Made by a program: the position numbers and the translations under genes
Part shown: piece by piece, positions 34,020 through 44,108 of the stretch
Position numbering within the stretch: the first letter of the stretch is position 1
How the letters are laid out: every line of letters begins with the position of its first letter
The notes under the pieces: model-generated
What the model saw: the letters and a program-made list of their open reading frames with translations, nothing else
Databases searched by the model: none
Told to the model about the DNA's origin: nothing
Assembly: GCA_903926465.1 (NCBI GenBank)
Contig: CAIYJE010000161.1
Coordinates: forward strand, 1-64,000
Direction of reading: 5' to 3'
DNA: 64,000 nucleotides
Origin: an uncultured Planctomycetales bacterium
GTDB taxonomy: Bacteria > Planctomycetota > Planctomycetia > Isosphaerales > Isosphaeraceae

Positions 34020-35249
34020 TTAACGACGGTGAAAGACCTTCTGGGCGTTCTGCAGCATCTCTGCCAGAACATCCACATCTTCATGCTTGTTGTAGAGGTA
34101 GAAGCTTGCCCGTGCAGTGGCGGCCAGTCCAAGCGTTTGATGAAGTGGCATCGCGCAATGCTGGCCGGCCCGAATGGCCACCCCCGATCGGTCGAGGATC
34201 TGGGCCAGGTCGTGGGGATGAACTCGATCGACCGTAAAGCTGATCACGCCGCCGTTGACCTGGTTTGGGGGGGTGAGCAGATGAATCCCCCCGATTGCGG
34301 ACAGTAAAGCCTCTGCACGCCTCACCAGGCTGTGGTGCAGGGCCACTACCTGATCCCAGGGGAACTGGCTGAGGTAGTCGACGGCGGCCCCAAGCCCGAT
34401 CGCCTGGGCGATGGGCGGAGTACCGGCCTCAAACTTCCAGGGGAGCTCGTTCCACTCTGCCCCGGCCCGGTCCACGTGCGTGACCATGTCTCCGCCACCG
34501 ATCACCGGTGGCATCTGGTCCAGCAGTGCCTGGCGGCCATAGAGCACGCCGATCCCGGTCGGGCCGCACATCTTGTGGCCAGAGAAGGCCAGGAAGTCCA
34601 CATCCAGGGCACGAACATCGATTCGCTGGTGTGGAACGGCCTGGGCCGCATCTACCAAGAGTACGGCCCCTGCGCTGCGGGCGCGACGCGTGATTTCCTG
34701 GATCGGGACAATGGTTCCAAGCACGTTGGACATGGCGGTAATCGCCACCAGTTTCGTGCGTTCATTGATCTGGCGATCGAACGAATCCAGGTCGAGTGTG
34801 CGGTCAGGCGCCAGTTCCGCGTACCGGATGACCACCCCTTTTTCCTGGGCCAGCATTTGCCAGGGGACCAGGTTGGCGTGATGTTCCATGGCGGAGAGCA
34901 GAATCTCATCCCCCTGGCGGAGGGTGGCACGGCCCCACGAGAGTGCAACGAGATTGATGGAGTCGGTGGTGCCCCGGGTGAAGATGATCTCGGAGTCACT
35001 GGACGCGTTCAGGAACCGAGCGATCTTGCCTCGTGCCCCTTCATAAGCGGCCGTGGCTTCCTCGCTCAGCGTATGCAGACCGCGATGCACATTGGCTGGA
35101 AAATCGACGTCGTAGGCCTGGACCGCCCGAATCACGGGCCAGGGCTTCAGCGAGGTTGCGGCGTTATCAAGATAGATCAACGGAACGCCGGGACGGACCT
35201 CACGCGCCAGGGCTGGAAAATCTGCGCGGATGGAATGGGGATCGAACAT
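34020..35249 (-). CDS. sufS: Cysteine desulfurase SufS
   Basis: SufS removes sulfur from cysteine and passes it to SufU. The PLP fold is complete: PLIYLDNAATSLKP near the start, a SEIIFTRGTTDSINLVA stretch, VDAAQAVPHQ, the Schiff-base Lys in SGHKMCGPTGIGVLYG, and the catalytic Cys in AIRAGQHCAMPLHQ. I start at ATG 35249 (409 residues), the usual family beginning FDPHSIRADFP; upstream ATGs at 35282, 35324 and 35369 keep the frame but add no family sequence, and none has a strong ribosome site. sufU follows at 62 bases. hisA is divergent on the other side, 337 bases away. Confidence 0.94.
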   Translation of the reverse strand: MFDPHSIRADFPALAREVRPGVPLIYLDNAATSLKPWPVIRAVQAYDVDFPANVHRGLHTLSEEATAAYEGARGKIARFLNASSDSEIIFTRGTTDSINLVALSWGRATLRQGDEILLSAMEHHANLVPWQMLAQEKGVVIRYAELAPDRTLDLDSFDRQINERTKLVAITAMSNVLGTIVPIQEITRRARSAGAVLLVDAAQAVPHQRIDVRALDVDFLAFSGHKMCGPTGIGVLYGRQALLDQMPPVIGGGDMVTHVDRAGAEWNELPWKFEAGTPPIAQAIGLGAAVDYLSQFPWDQVVALHHSLVRRAEALLSAIGGIHLLTPPNQVNGGVISFTVDRVHPHDLAQILDRSGVAIRAGQHCAMPLHQTLGLAATARASFYLYNKHEDVDVLAEMLQNAQKVFHRR

Positions 35250-35586
35250 CGGTTCCGGTTGAATCTCGCCAGCCCTGCCCATGAAGCTTTCTTTCAGATG
35301 GTGATCGGTGTCAGCGTCGGTCATCCACGGGCTTGCTTCGCCACTGCTCATGAGCCGAGGTCTCGACATGAAAGGGGAACGCGCCCGACGGTTTGGTGCG
35401 GTGCGCTTTCCCGATTATCGCAGAAAACGGGTGCTCAATCCGAGACCAAACAAGAAAGGGATATTCCGCCGATGGTCAGAAATGTGAGATTCTGTACCCG
35501 ATTGTCGTTTGGTACAACCGGATCGGCTTGGCTGGTGGACCGGATCTTCTGTCTTGAATTTTACGGGAATGAGTGGAGAGAAGGAA

Positions 35587-36309
35587 ATGGAAGTGATCCC
35601 GGCGATTGACCTGCGGGGTGGCTGTTGTGTCCGGTTACAGCAGGGAGACTATGGCCGGGAGACCGTATTCGGAGAAAATCCGGGCGCCATGGCTGCCCAC
35701 TGGGAGTCTGAAGGCGCGACTCGCATTCACCTGGTGGACCTGGACGGAGCCAAGGATGGTCGCCCGGTGAACATCGAAGCGGTGCGGGCCATTCTTCAGG
35801 CGGTCAGCGTGCCTTGCCAGCTTGGCGGTGGGATTCGCGATACGGAAACCGTGGATCGTTGGCTTGCCGCCGGTATCGACCGGGTGATTGTGGGAACTCA
35901 GGCGTTGAAAGATCCTGCCTGGTTCCGCCGCCTGAGCCTGGAGCGTCCTGGAAAGATCGCGCTCGGGCTGGATGCGCGTGATGGTCGGGTGGCGACATCG
36001 GGCTGGCTGGATGTGTCGGATGTCTCGGCCACGGAACTGGCCAGCCAGTTTGCGGATCTGCCTCTGGCTGCGGTGGTTTACACCGATATCGCCCGTGATG
36101 GCATGTTGCAGGGCCCGAATCTGGAAGCCACCGCGGCCCTGGCCGAAAGGCTTTTGATTCCCGTCATTGCATCGGGCGGGGTGGGCACCCTCGACGATAT
36201 TGCCAGGGTGGCAACTCTGCCTGTCGCAGGCTGCATTGTGGGTCGAGCGCTTTACGATGGCCGGTTCCGGCTGAAAGACGCCAGTTTGCTGGCGAATCCG
36301 GCATCTTGA
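35587..36309 (+). CDS. hisA: HisA (phosphoribosylformimino-AICAR-phosphate isomerase)
   Basis: HisA performs the Amadori isomerisation of ProFAR to PRFAR in histidine synthesis. The 240-residue (beta/alpha)8 barrel begins MEVIPAIDLRGG (Asp8 catalytic), has QLGGGIRDTETVDRWL, VIVGTQALKD, the second catalytic Asp in GLDARDGRVATSGW, YTDIARDGMLQGPN and IASGGVGTLDDI with the phosphate-binding loop. I start at ATG 35587 because GGAGAG lies upstream and this is the family start; the frame is open from 35509. hisH lies about 12 kb away, so the histidine genes are scattered. Confidence 0.96.
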   Translation: MEVIPAIDLRGGCCVRLQQGDYGRETVFGENPGAMAAHWESEGATRIHLVDLDGAKDGRPVNIEAVRAILQAVSVPCQLGGGIRDTETVDRWLAAGIDRVIVGTQALKDPAWFRRLSLERPGKIALGLDARDGRVATSGWLDVSDVSATELASQFADLPLAAVVYTDIARDGMLQGPNLEATAALAERLLIPVIASGGVGTLDDIARVATLPVAGCIVGRALYDGRFRLKDASLLANPAS

Positions 36310-36668
36310 ACTTATGTGTTGAAAGAGGTACGCCTTGGCCGGTGAACTGTGAGCGACTCCTGCCCCCCTTACGTTGCGTAGGGGGAAGGAATTGCGAACT
36401 GTTCCATTCCAAGCGGAGTCCAACTTTCCCATCGGATCAGGTCGAAATTGCTAGCTTATGCGTGCAAGCCACTTGTCCGAAAGTCTGAACCCACCTAACA
36501 TTTTCATCTAACAGGCTCTTTGCTTGGTAGTCGCGCACGAAGTTGGAAGTGCGAGCTCTGGGGTAGGATCCGGGCTGGAAAGAAACTTCCCAGTTCGGGC
36601 CACGGGGCATACCATAAGAGCATCTGACTGAGAGAAAAGCCGAACCGCACCTAAGGGGGAATTGTGAT
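36310..36668. other. 359-base intergenic region with a small hairpin
   Basis: A GC-rich hairpin (CCCCCTTACG against CGTAGGGGG, one unpaired T, at about 36364-36385) follows hisA but is not followed by a T run, so it is at most a weak terminator. No gene is supported in this stretch. Confidence 0.45.
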
Positions 36669-37535
36669 ATGCGCTGGGAAGGGCGTCGAGAAAGTGAGAA
36701 TGTCGAGGACCGCCGTGGGGTCTCTGCTCCACAGATGGCAATGGCGGGCGGCCTTGGCGGCTTGGTGGTGATTTTGCTGGGGTTGTTGCTGGGTGCTGAC
36801 CCTGCGCGGCTGCTGCAAGCAAACAATCCTGGACCTGCCGGCGGCGGTGGTGCTGCCGGAAACGCGCAGGTCGATCCCAATGATCCCAAGGCTCGGTTCG
36901 TGAAAACCGTGCTGGCCGACACCGAAGATGTCTGGGAGAAGGTGTTCCCTCAGGCGTTTGGCAAGCCTTACGAAGATCCCATCCTTGTCATGTTCACGGA
37001 CAAGGTTCAGTCGGGTTGCGGACCGGCTTCTGCCGGTATGGGGCCGTTCTATTGCCCTGAAGACCAGAAGGTCTACATCGACCTGAATTTTTACGACGAG
37101 TTGCGTGACAAGTTCAAGGCTGATGGTGAGTTTGCCCAGGCCTATGTCGTGGCCCATGAAGTTGGGCATCACGTGCAGAACATGCTGGGCATCACTGATC
37201 AGGTTCACAAGCTCCGTGGTCAGGTGAGTGATTCTCAGTACAACCAGTTGTCCGTTCGCCTGGAACTTCAGGCAGACTACCTGGCCGGTTGCTGGGCCCA
37301 TTACGGCCAGAAAACCAAGAAGTTTCTTGAGCCTGGCGACGTTGAAGACGCCTTGAACTGCGCCAAGGCCATTGGTGACGACGCCATCCAGAAGAAAATG
37401 CAGGGGCACGTCGTACCCGACTCCTTCACTCACGGCACTTCGGAGCAGCGGATTCGCTGGTTCCGCCGCGGTCTGGAGACAGGCGATCTTTCCAAGGATG
37501 CCGTTCAGTTGTTCTTCCAGTCCAAGGAACTCTGA
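36669..37535 (+). CDS. Neutral zinc metallopeptidase (YpfJ-like)
   Basis: The 288-residue product matches the YpfJ/KPN_02809 family: a basic N-terminus MRWEGRRESENVEDRRGV, one membrane helix near residues 25-45 (GGLGGLVVILLGLLLG), an unstructured Pro/Gly linker, then a periplasmic metallopeptidase domain with DVWEKVFPQAFGKPYEDP, PASAGMGPFYCPEDQKVYID, HEVGHHVQNMLG (HExxH zinc site near 163) and RLELQADYLAGCWAHY (third ligand Glu). It should be anchored in the inner membrane with the catalytic domain outside. The role in the cell is not established for the family. A strong hairpin follows at 37567-37609. Confidence 0.93.
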   Translation: MRWEGRRESENVEDRRGVSAPQMAMAGGLGGLVVILLGLLLGADPARLLQANNPGPAGGGGAAGNAQVDPNDPKARFVKTVLADTEDVWEKVFPQAFGKPYEDPILVMFTDKVQSGCGPASAGMGPFYCPEDQKVYIDLNFYDELRDKFKADGEFAQAYVVAHEVGHHVQNMLGITDQVHKLRGQVSDSQYNQLSVRLELQADYLAGCWAHYGQKTKKFLEPGDVEDALNCAKAIGDDAIQKKMQGHVVPDSFTHGTSEQRIRWFRRGLETGDLSKDAVQLFFQSKEL

Positions 37536-37566
37536 GACCGGGTTCAGATTGTTCGTGCAACACATC

Positions 37567-37609
37567 AAACAGCGAAGGGGCAGGTCTTGGACCTGCCCCT
37601 TCGCTGTTT
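37567..37609. terminator. Perfect 20-bp bidirectional terminator
   Basis: Bases 37567-37586 and 37590-37609 are perfectly complementary (20 bp, 3-base loop), with an A-rich left foot and a T-rich right foot (AAA...TTT). It lies between the convergent metallopeptidase and metH, and can end transcripts from both directions. Confidence 0.9.
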
Positions 37610-37743
37610 CGCTTATCTGTGTGGACAAGAACCGAGTTCTTGGAGCCGGTTGGGGTGACATTGCTCACGGGGCCTTGAAATCTGGCCCGGTTATGGTCCC
37701 CAACGGGGCTTGGAAGAACCGTTGGGAACGTGCATCGAACCGC

Positions 37744-40700
37744 TTAACCAATCTCGTAAGAGAGCTGGGGCGAGAGCCATCGTTCGGCTTCTTGGAGCGT
37801 CATCTGCTTGCGATGGGCATAATTCTCAACCTGGTCGCGTGTGATCAGGTCCACGGCGAAGTAGCGTGCTTCTGGGTGAGAGAAGTACCAACCGCTTACC
37901 GACGAGGCTGGGTACATCGCAAAGCTTTCGGTCAGGTGAATATCGGCGGAACTATCCACCTCTAGCAGCTTCCAGAGGGTCGCCTTCTCGGTATGGTCGG
38001 GGCAGGCGGGATATCCAGGCGCAGGGCGAATGCCGTGATACTTTTCTTCGATCAGGTCTTCGGTCGTCAGATTCTCTGAGACGCCGTAGCCCCAGTCTTT
38101 TCGCGCGTGCTGGTGAAGCTGTTCGGCAAACGCCTCGGCCAGGCGATCGGCGATGGCCTCCAGCATGATGGCGTTGTAGTCATCGTGGTCGGCCTTGAAC
38201 TTGCGAACATGCTCTTCGATGCCGAGACCGGTTGTGACGGCAAAGGCACCGATGTAGTCATGACGTCCAGATTCGACCGGAGCGATGTAGTCTGCCAGGC
38301 TTCGGAACGTGGTCTGGCCCTGGCGTTCCCACTGCTGACGGAGCATGTGCAGCCGGGTTCGCTCATGCTTTCGGCTTTCATCGGTGTAAATGATGATGTC
38401 ATCGCCACTGCTGGCAGCCGGGAAGAAGCCGTAAACACCGCGAGCCTGAAGCCAGCGCTCCTGGGCCACCTTGGTCAGCAACTGCTGGGCATCTTCGAAA
38501 AGCTTCTCAGCCTGTTCACCCACCACTGGGTCCTGGAAGATCTTGGGGTATTTCCCCTTGAGTTCCCAGGTCATGAAGAAGGGCGACCAGTCGATGAACG
38601 GGATCAGGTCCGTGATTGGCAGGTCTCTGAGCTCGTGAATTCCCTGGAAGGCTGGCCGGGGCGGCGTGTAGCTGTTCCAGTCAATTGAGAATCGTTGCTC
38701 AAGGGCCTTGGCGTAGGGAACCAGGGTGCGCTGGGTTTTGCGGGAATAGGCGACCCGTTCTTGTTCCTGAACCGTGCGGTTTTCTTGGTCGAGCAAGATC
38801 CGCTGGTCGGGTCGGCAGAGTCGGTCGACCACCGGCACGCTCCGGGAGGCGTCTTTAACGTGGACCACGGGCCCAGAGTAGAGCGGGGCAATTTTCACAG
38901 CGGTGTGTTTGACGCTGGTGGTTGCCCCACCAATGAGCAAGGGCACCGTGAAGCCCTGCCGTTGCATCTCACGTGCAACGTGTGACATTTCATCGAGTGA
39001 AGGGGTGATCAGGCCCGAGAGTCCGATGATGTCGGCCCCTTCGGCCTTGGACCGTTGGAGAATGGTCTCGCATGAGCACATCACGCCCAGATCGACCACC
39101 TCGTAGTCATTGCAGCCTAGCACCACGCCCACGATATTCTTGCCGATGTCGTGAACGTCACCTTTGACGGTTGCAAGAACCACCTTGCCGCGGGATTTAT
39201 GCGCCGAGGTATCTCCCTTGGCGGCCTTTTCTTCTTCCATGAACGGCTGAAGGTAAGCGACGGCTTTTTTCATGACCCGGGCGCTTTTGACCACCTGGGG
39301 CAAGAACATTTTGCCTTCGCCGAACAGATCGCCCACGATGTTCATTCCGTCCATCAGCGGCCCTTCGATGACCGAAAGCGGGCGCCCGTACTGGACTCGG
39401 GCCTCTTCGGCATCGACCTCAACGAACTCGGTGATCCCCTGGATCAGAGAGTGAGTCATACGCTGTTCGACGGGCGCTTCTCGCCAGGACAGGTCTTTGC
39501 CAGCGGCTTTCCTGGCCCCTTGGTGTTTGATCGACTCTGAGAACTCGGTGAGCCGGTCGGTGGCGTCTGGCCGGCGGTTCAGCAGTACGTCTTCAACCCG
39601 TTCCAGCAGTTCTTTGGGAATATCGTCATAAACGGAGAGCTGGGTCGGGTTCACAATTCCCATATCCAGCCCGGCGTGGATGGCGTGGTACAGGAACGCG
39701 GCGTTCATGGCTTCACGTACAGGATCATTCCCACGGAACGAGAATGAGACGTTGCTCACTCCGCCCGATGTGCGGCATTCCGGGAGCACTCGTTTTAGCT
39801 CACGGACGGCTTCAATGAACTCGACGGCGTAGTTGTCGTGCTCTTCGATACCGGTTCCCACGGTCAGGATATTGGTATCGAAGATGATGTCGGCAGGGGC
39901 AAAACCGACTTTGGAGGTGAGAAGGTCGTACGCTCGTTTGCAGATGGCAACCTTGTGATCGCGGGTGACCGCTTGGCCTTCCTCGTCGAACGCCATCACC
40001 ACCACCGCTGCGCCATAGCGATGTGCCAGGGTGGCGTGCTCCAGGAACTTGGCCTCCCCTTCCTTCAGGCTGATCGAGTTCACAATCGACTTGCCCTGCA
40101 CGCATTGCAGGCCGGCTTCAATCACACGCCAGTCGGAACTGTCGATCATCACGGGAATGCGAGCAATGTCTGGCTCGGCCGATAGCAAATTGAGAAACCT
40201 GGACATGGCGGCGGGGCCGTCAATCAGCCCCTCGTCCATGTTGATGTCCAGGATATTTGCTCCCCCTTCGGCCTGGTCTCGGGCGACCTGAAGGGCTTCT
40301 TCGTACTTCTCTTCACGAATCAAACGGGCAAATTTCCGGGAGCCCGTGATATTGGTCCGTTCACCCACCATCAGGAAGTTCGTCTCAGGTCGGATGACCA
40401 GCGGTTCCAGCCCACTATAGGCAGATGGGCGTGGCCGCTGAGCCGGTTGACGCGGCTTGATGTTGGCAACGGCCTTGGCGATTTGGCGGATGTATTCCGG
40501 CGAGGTGCCGCAGCAGCCCCCCACAATGTTTAGCCAGCCTTCGCGTGCGAATTCGGCAATCGTCTCCGCCATGTTTTCTGGTGGATCATCGAAGTTGCCA
40601 AAGCCGTCGGGCATGCCGGCGTTGGGATGGCAGTTGATGAAGCAATCGGCCGAGTTGGCGAGTGCCTCCAGGTGGGGACGCATGTCTTCGGCCCCAAGTG

Positions 40701-41457
40701 CGCAATTCACCCCCACGGACAGCATGGGGAAGTGGGAAATGGAATGCCAGAATGCTTCGATGGTCTGGCCGGAGAGGGTCCGACCGCTCTTGTCCGTGAT
40801 TGTCCCGGAGATCATCACCGGCAGGCGGATTCCGTTACGCTCAAAATACTGATCAATGGCGAACAGGCACGCCTTCATGTTCAGCGTGTCAAAGCTGGTT
40901 TCGGGGAAGAGGAGGTCTACGCCCCCTTCCACCAGTCCGTGAATCTGTTCGGTGTAGGCGTCGACCAGTTCATGGAAGCTGACCGAACGGTATCCAGGGT
41001 CACTCACGCGTGGTGAGATGGAGGCCGTTTTGTCGGTGGGGCCAATCGAGCCGGCCACAAACCGTGGGCGGTCGGGGGTGAGGGCCGTGACCTCGTCGGC
41101 CACCCGACGAGCTAGCAGGGCGGCTTCGCGGTTCATCTCTACGCAAATGTCTTCCAGGCCGTAGTTAGCCATGGTCAGACGATTGGCAACGAACGTGTTG
41201 GTTTCAATGATGTCCGCGCCGGCGTCGAGATACTCGCGGTGAATGCCGGCAATCACGTCGGGCCTGGTCAAAACCAGCAGATCGTTACAGCCCTTGAGTG
41301 ACTTGGGATGATTTTTGAAGCGTTCGCCCCGAAAATCCTCCTCTTCCAGACTGTAGGTCTGGATCATTGTTCCCATGGCGCCATCGAGAATCAGAATGCG
41401 GCTGCGAAGGAGTTCGGGGAAGAATGAGCTAGGACGTGAACGGACGGCGGTCTGCAT
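37744..41457 (-). CDS. metH: Cobalamin-dependent methionine synthase
   Basis: MetH transfers the methyl group of methyltetrahydrofolate through cobalamin to homocysteine. All four modules are present in this 1237-residue protein: homocysteine-binding ([11 protein letters not shown], zinc ligands in [12 protein letters not shown] and [10 protein letters not shown]), pterin-binding ([14 protein letters not shown], then [12 protein letters not shown]), cobalamin cap and binding domain ([14 protein letters not shown] with the DxHxxG His, and a [10 protein letters not shown] stretch), and the SAM-dependent reactivation domain (about 905-1237, with [15 protein letters not shown]). No B12 riboswitch is evident upstream, where 41556-41572 is a palindrome. 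The start lacks a clear ribosome site. It is downstream of, and on the same strand as, the NtrC-type regulator. Confidence 0.97.
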   Translation of the reverse strand: MQTAVRSRPSSFFPELLRSRILILDGAMGTMIQTYSLEEEDFRGERFKNHPKSLKGCNDLLVLTRPDVIAGIHREYLDAGADIIETNTFVANRLTMANYGLEDICVEMNREAALLARRVADEVTALTPDRPRFVAGSIGPTDKTASISPRVSDPGYRSVSFHELVDAYTEQIHGLVEGGVDLLFPETSFDTLNMKACLFAIDQYFERNGIRLPVMISGTITDKSGRTLSGQTIEAFWHSISHFPMLSVGVNCALGAEDMRPHLEALANSADCFINCHPNAGMPDGFGNFDDPPENMAETIAEFAREGWLNIVGGCCGTSPEYIRQIAKAVANIKPRQPAQRPRPSAYSGLEPLVIRPETNFLMVGERTNITGSRKFARLIREEKYEEALQVARDQAEGGANILDINMDEGLIDGPAAMSRFLNLLSAEPDIARIPVMIDSSDWRVIEAGLQCVQGKSIVNSISLKEGEAKFLEHATLAHRYGAAVVVMAFDEEGQAVTRDHKVAICKRAYDLLTSKVGFAPADIIFDTNILTVGTGIEEHDNYAVEFIEAVRELKRVLPECRTSGGVSNVSFSFRGNDPVREAMNAAFLYHAIHAGLDMGIVNPTQLSVYDDIPKELLERVEDVLLNRRPDATDRLTEFSESIKHQGARKAAGKDLSWREAPVEQRMTHSLIQGITEFVEVDAEEARVQYGRPLSVIEGPLMDGMNIVGDLFGEGKMFLPQVVKSARVMKKAVAYLQPFMEEEKAAKGDTSAHKSRGKVVLATVKGDVHDIGKNIVGVVLGCNDYEVVDLGVMCSCETILQRSKAEGADIIGLSGLITPSLDEMSHVAREMQRQGFTVPLLIGGATTSVKHTAVKIAPLYSGPVVHVKDASRSVPVVDRLCRPDQRILLDQENRTVQEQERVAYSRKTQRTLVPYAKALEQRFSIDWNSYTPPRPAFQGIHELRDLPITDLIPFIDWSPFFMTWELKGKYPKIFQDPVVGEQAEKLFEDAQQLLTKVAQERWLQARGVYGFFPAASSGDDIIIYTDESRKHERTRLHMLRQQWERQGQTTFRSLADYIAPVESGRHDYIGAFAVTTGLGIEEHVRKFKADHDDYNAIMLEAIADRLAEAFAEQLHQHARKDWGYGVSENLTTEDLIEEKYHGIRPAPGYPACPDHTEKATLWKLLEVDSSADIHLTESFAMYPASSVSGWYFSHPEARYFAVDLITRDQVENYAHRKQMTLQEAERWLSPQLSYEIG

Positions 41458-41555
41458 TGCGTAAACTCAACAAAGAATCGGGAATGGACCCGAGTGATAC
41501 AGGGCGGAGTTTTTTTGAGTCAATCGCTGAATTCAAGTAGGCTGACAAAACGTGC

Positions 41556-41572
41556 TGATTGATTATCAATCA
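41556..41572. promoter_or_regulatory. Palindrome upstream of metH, possible operator
   Basis: TGATTGATTATCAATCA is a 7-bp inverted repeat with a 3-base centre, about 100 bases upstream of the metH start. It could be a transcription-factor site. No known regulator motif is matched with confidence. Confidence 0.35.
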
Positions 41573-41584
41573 TCCATCTTCGAT

Positions 41585-41624
41585 GGGTCAAGCAATCTGC
41601 CCAAGGCTGATGTTTGCTTGACCC
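41585..41624 (-). terminator. Inverted repeat between the sigma-54 activator and metH
   Basis: GGGTCAAGCAA (41585-41595) and TTGCTTGACCC (41614-41624) form an 11-bp perfect stem with an 18-base loop, 46 bases after the activator's stop on the minus strand. There is no T run after it, so it may be a weak terminator or an operator rather than a Rho-independent terminator. Confidence 0.4.
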
Positions 41625-41669
41625 GATGGATACCGATTGTAGCGATCAGGCCGTTGAGCGGGGTTCCAC

Positions 41670-43034
41670 TTACAGTCCGTAGTCTTTGATTTTTCGGTAG
41701 AGGGTTCGCTCGCCGATGCCAAGCATCTTGGCCGCCTCCTCTCGGTTGCTGGCCGAGAGTTTCAGAGCCTCGCTGATGTAATGGCGTTCAACCTCTTCCA
41801 GCGAATGCCCAATCAGATCGTCGGTAGCCGAGGTCGTCACGGTAGAGTCTGAACCGGTCCCCTGGATATCTTCAGGCAAATCATCAACGTCCAGCACGCC
41901 ATCCAGGTCCAGCACAATCATGCTTTCAATCACGTTCCTGAGTTCGCGCACGTTGCCCGGCCAGCCGTAGGTCATGAGCGTTTTCCGGGCCGCGGACGTG
42001 AGGCTGGAAATCGTCTTACCGTGATCGCTGGATAGCCCCTTCAAAAAATGCTCGATCAGCAGTGGAATGTCTTCCCTGCGCTGACGTAAGGGGGGCAGCT
42101 TGATGCTCACCACCTTGATACGGTGATACAGGTCCTGCCGGAACTTCCCTGCGGCGATGGCCTCGGAAAGCTCGCGGTTGGTCGCTGAAAGCAGCCGGAC
42201 GTTCACTTTCAAGGTTTCGTTGGAGCCCACGCGTGTCAGTTCGCCAGATTCCAGCACCCTCAACAGCTTGACCTGGGTGGAAAGCGGAATATCTCCCACT
42301 TCATCCAGGAACAACGTGCCGCCGTTGGCCTGTTCAATGTATCCCTTGCGTTCCCGCTCTGCGCCCGTGAACGCTCCCTTGACGTGTCCGAATAGTTCGC
42401 TTTCCAGAATCGCTTCGCTGAGCGATGCACAGTTGAGCGGCACAAACGGCTTGTGCCGCCGCGGGCTGTTCACGTGCAGAGCCTTGGCGGCCAGTTCCTT
42501 GCCCGTACCACTCTCACCTGTAATCAGAACCGTGGCGCTGGTGGGGGCCACCTGCCTGAGCTTTTCAATGACCTTCAACATCAGCGTGGAGTTTCCAACA
42601 ACTCCTTCGAAGCCGAATCGTTCGTTGAGCTGACGCCAGAGCTGTTCGTTGGTCCGAGCCAGCCGCTGAGACTGTGACCGTTTATCCACAACGATCCGAA
42701 GCTCGTTGACATCCAGCGGTTTGGTCAGATAGGTGGCGGCTCCAGCCTGCATGGCCTGGACGGCCATCCTGATGGAATTGTGCCCGGTCAAAATCACCAC
42801 CTCGGCGGCAGGCAACTCCCGCTTGGCCTTGGCCAGGACCTCAAGTCCTCCCACCTCATCCATGAGCAAGTCTGTCAGTACGATCTCGTACTCCTGCTCC
42901 TCCATCATCGTCAAGGCACGCCGACCGCTGGTTGCGATCTCGCACTCGTACCCCACCCGTTCCAGGGTTTCCGCAACGGCTTCGGCATGCGGCGCATCGT
43001 CATCGACCACCAGTACCCGTATCGGCTGATCCAT
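41670..43034 (-). CDS. NtrC-family sigma-54-dependent response regulator
   Basis: This 454-residue activator has three domains: a receiver (residues 1-120) with the phosphoacceptor Asp in [15 protein letters not shown] and Lys in TYLTKPLD; an AAA+ domain (about 140-375) with Walker A GESGTGKE, the sigma-54-contacting GAFTGA motif, Walker [12 protein letters not shown] and the RQDLYHRI segment; and a C-terminal Fis-type helix-turn-helix ([21 protein letters not shown]). Phosphorylation by the adjacent kinase should allow it to remodel RNA polymerase-sigma-54 at -24/-12 promoters. The kinase gene is 27 bases upstream. Targets are unknown. Confidence 0.95.
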   Translation of the reverse strand: MDQPIRVLVVDDDAPHAEAVAETLERVGYECEIATSGRRALTMMEEQEYEIVLTDLLMDEVGGLEVLAKAKRELPAAEVVILTGHNSIRMAVQAMQAGAATYLTKPLDVNELRIVVDKRSQSQRLARTNEQLWRQLNERFGFEGVVGNSTLMLKVIEKLRQVAPTSATVLITGESGTGKELAAKALHVNSPRRHKPFVPLNCASLSEAILESELFGHVKGAFTGAERERKGYIEQANGGTLFLDEVGDIPLSTQVKLLRVLESGELTRVGSNETLKVNVRLLSATNRELSEAIAAGKFRQDLYHRIKVVSIKLPPLRQRREDIPLLIEHFLKGLSSDHGKTISSLTSAARKTLMTYGWPGNVRELRNVIESMIVLDLDGVLDVDDLPEDIQGTGSDSTVTTSATDDLIGHSLEEVERHYISEALKLSASNREEAAKMLGIGERTLYRKIKDYGL

Positions 43035-43061
43035 CGACGTGTGACAACCTCTGGTTTTTGA

Positions 43062-43826
43062 CTACTCGGTTGGGATTGGAAGGCGAATCCGAAACTTTGA
43101 ACCTTTACCCAGTTCACTTTCCACGCCGATCGTTCCGCCGTGGGCCTCTACGATCTTACGCGTTGTTGGGAGCCCCAACCCGGAACCGCCTGGCCGTGTT
43201 GAGAAGAATGCGTCGAAAACGTGGGGCTGATTCTCCAGGCTGATCCCAACACCTGTGTCCACAACGTCGAGCGCAACCCAGGGACCATCCCGTTGAGTGG
43301 TCAGAATCAGCTCGCCGCCGTCTGGCATGGCGTGCTGGGCGTTCAAAATCAGGTTCAACAAGGCTTGCTTGAACAGGTCCACATCCAGGGCCACCCGGGG
43401 TAGGTCCGAATCAAGCTGCGATCGACTGATCACCCCTTGAGAAACCCCCTGCCCCTCACAGAAGTCCAAAACTTCTTCCAAAACCCCGTTCAGGTCTGAA
43501 GGGACGGTGCGTAGCTCTTGCACGCGTGCAAATCGAAGGAAGTCTTCCAGAATTGCCTGCAGGCGGTGGCTCTCTTTACGAACACGCTCAATCTTCTGAA
43601 CCACCCGTTTTTCTTTGGGGGTTTCCGGATTCTCAAAATCTTCGGCCAGAAGATCCAAGTTCATCCGCATGGTTGAAAGCGGATTGCGAATCTCGTGGGC
43701 TAGTCCACCCGCAAGCTGAGCAATTTCCGAGTAAGCTCGACGGAGCTGACGATTCGCCTCGGTCACATCCTGAATATCAGGTGTGGGGGCAATACGATTC
43801 TCGGACGATGTGAGGATCACAGGCAT
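43062..43826 (-). CDS. Soluble sensor histidine kinase
   Basis: The 254-residue product holds a HisKA domain with the phospho-His in LAHEIRNPLSTM (about residue 44), and an HATPase_c domain with N box NLILNAQHAM, G1 DVVDTGVGI and G2 GGSGLGLPTTR. There is no membrane helix and no recognisable sensor domain; only some 40 residues precede the H box. It must sense an internal signal or bind another protein, as NtrB-like kinases do. Start: ATG 43826 with GGAG 9 bases upstream (GTG 43862 also opens the frame). The response regulator lies 27 bases downstream, so the pair is an operon. Confidence 0.94.
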   Translation of the reverse strand: MPVILTSSENRIAPTPDIQDVTEANRQLRRAYSEIAQLAGGLAHEIRNPLSTMRMNLDLLAEDFENPETPKEKRVVQKIERVRKESHRLQAILEDFLRFARVQELRTVPSDLNGVLEEVLDFCEGQGVSQGVISRSQLDSDLPRVALDVDLFKQALLNLILNAQHAMPDGGELILTTQRDGPWVALDVVDTGVGISLENQPHVFDAFFSTRPGGSGLGLPTTRKIVEAHGGTIGVESELGKGSKFRIRLPIPTE

Positions 43827-44045
43827 CGGTCGAAACTCCGCTCGAACAAAGCCGACCTCCACGGACGACCTGTTCTGAGTGTCTCGTGTCCTTCCTTGAA
43901 TCCTTCCAGCTCCATATCAGAAATGGCTTCAAAACCAGTACTGGGCCCAAGCCTTTGGTTGTGCCTATCCCAGGTTTTCCCCATGCAGGTTTTGAAAAGG
44001 ATCATTCAGAATTCCCTGGCTGGTAGGCCAGAACAGAATCCTTGG

Positions 44046-44085
44046 AAAATAAAGGAACGCCCGCACGGATTCGTGGGGCGTTCCT
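44046..44085 (-). terminator. Terminator after pnp
   Basis: On the minus strand AGGAACGCCCCACG pairs with CGTGCGGGCGTTCCT (one bulged base), followed by TTTATTTT. It lies 24 bases after the pnp stop. Confidence 0.85.
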
Positions 44086-44108
44086 GTTCGAATCAGTCGT
44101 TCGAACGA

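Noticed and set aside
34332-35609. 425-codon + frame opposite sufS
   Set aside because: Antisense to intact PLP enzyme motifs; it also overlaps the hisA upstream region.
36651-37661. 336-codon minus frame opposite the zinc metallopeptidase
   Set aside because: The + frame has HEVGHH and a good ribosome site; the minus frame runs through a perfect terminator hairpin.
41458-41669. B12 riboswitch in front of metH
   Set aside because: I looked for the conserved B12 box and the expected multi-stem fold and did not see them; only two short inverted repeats are present.
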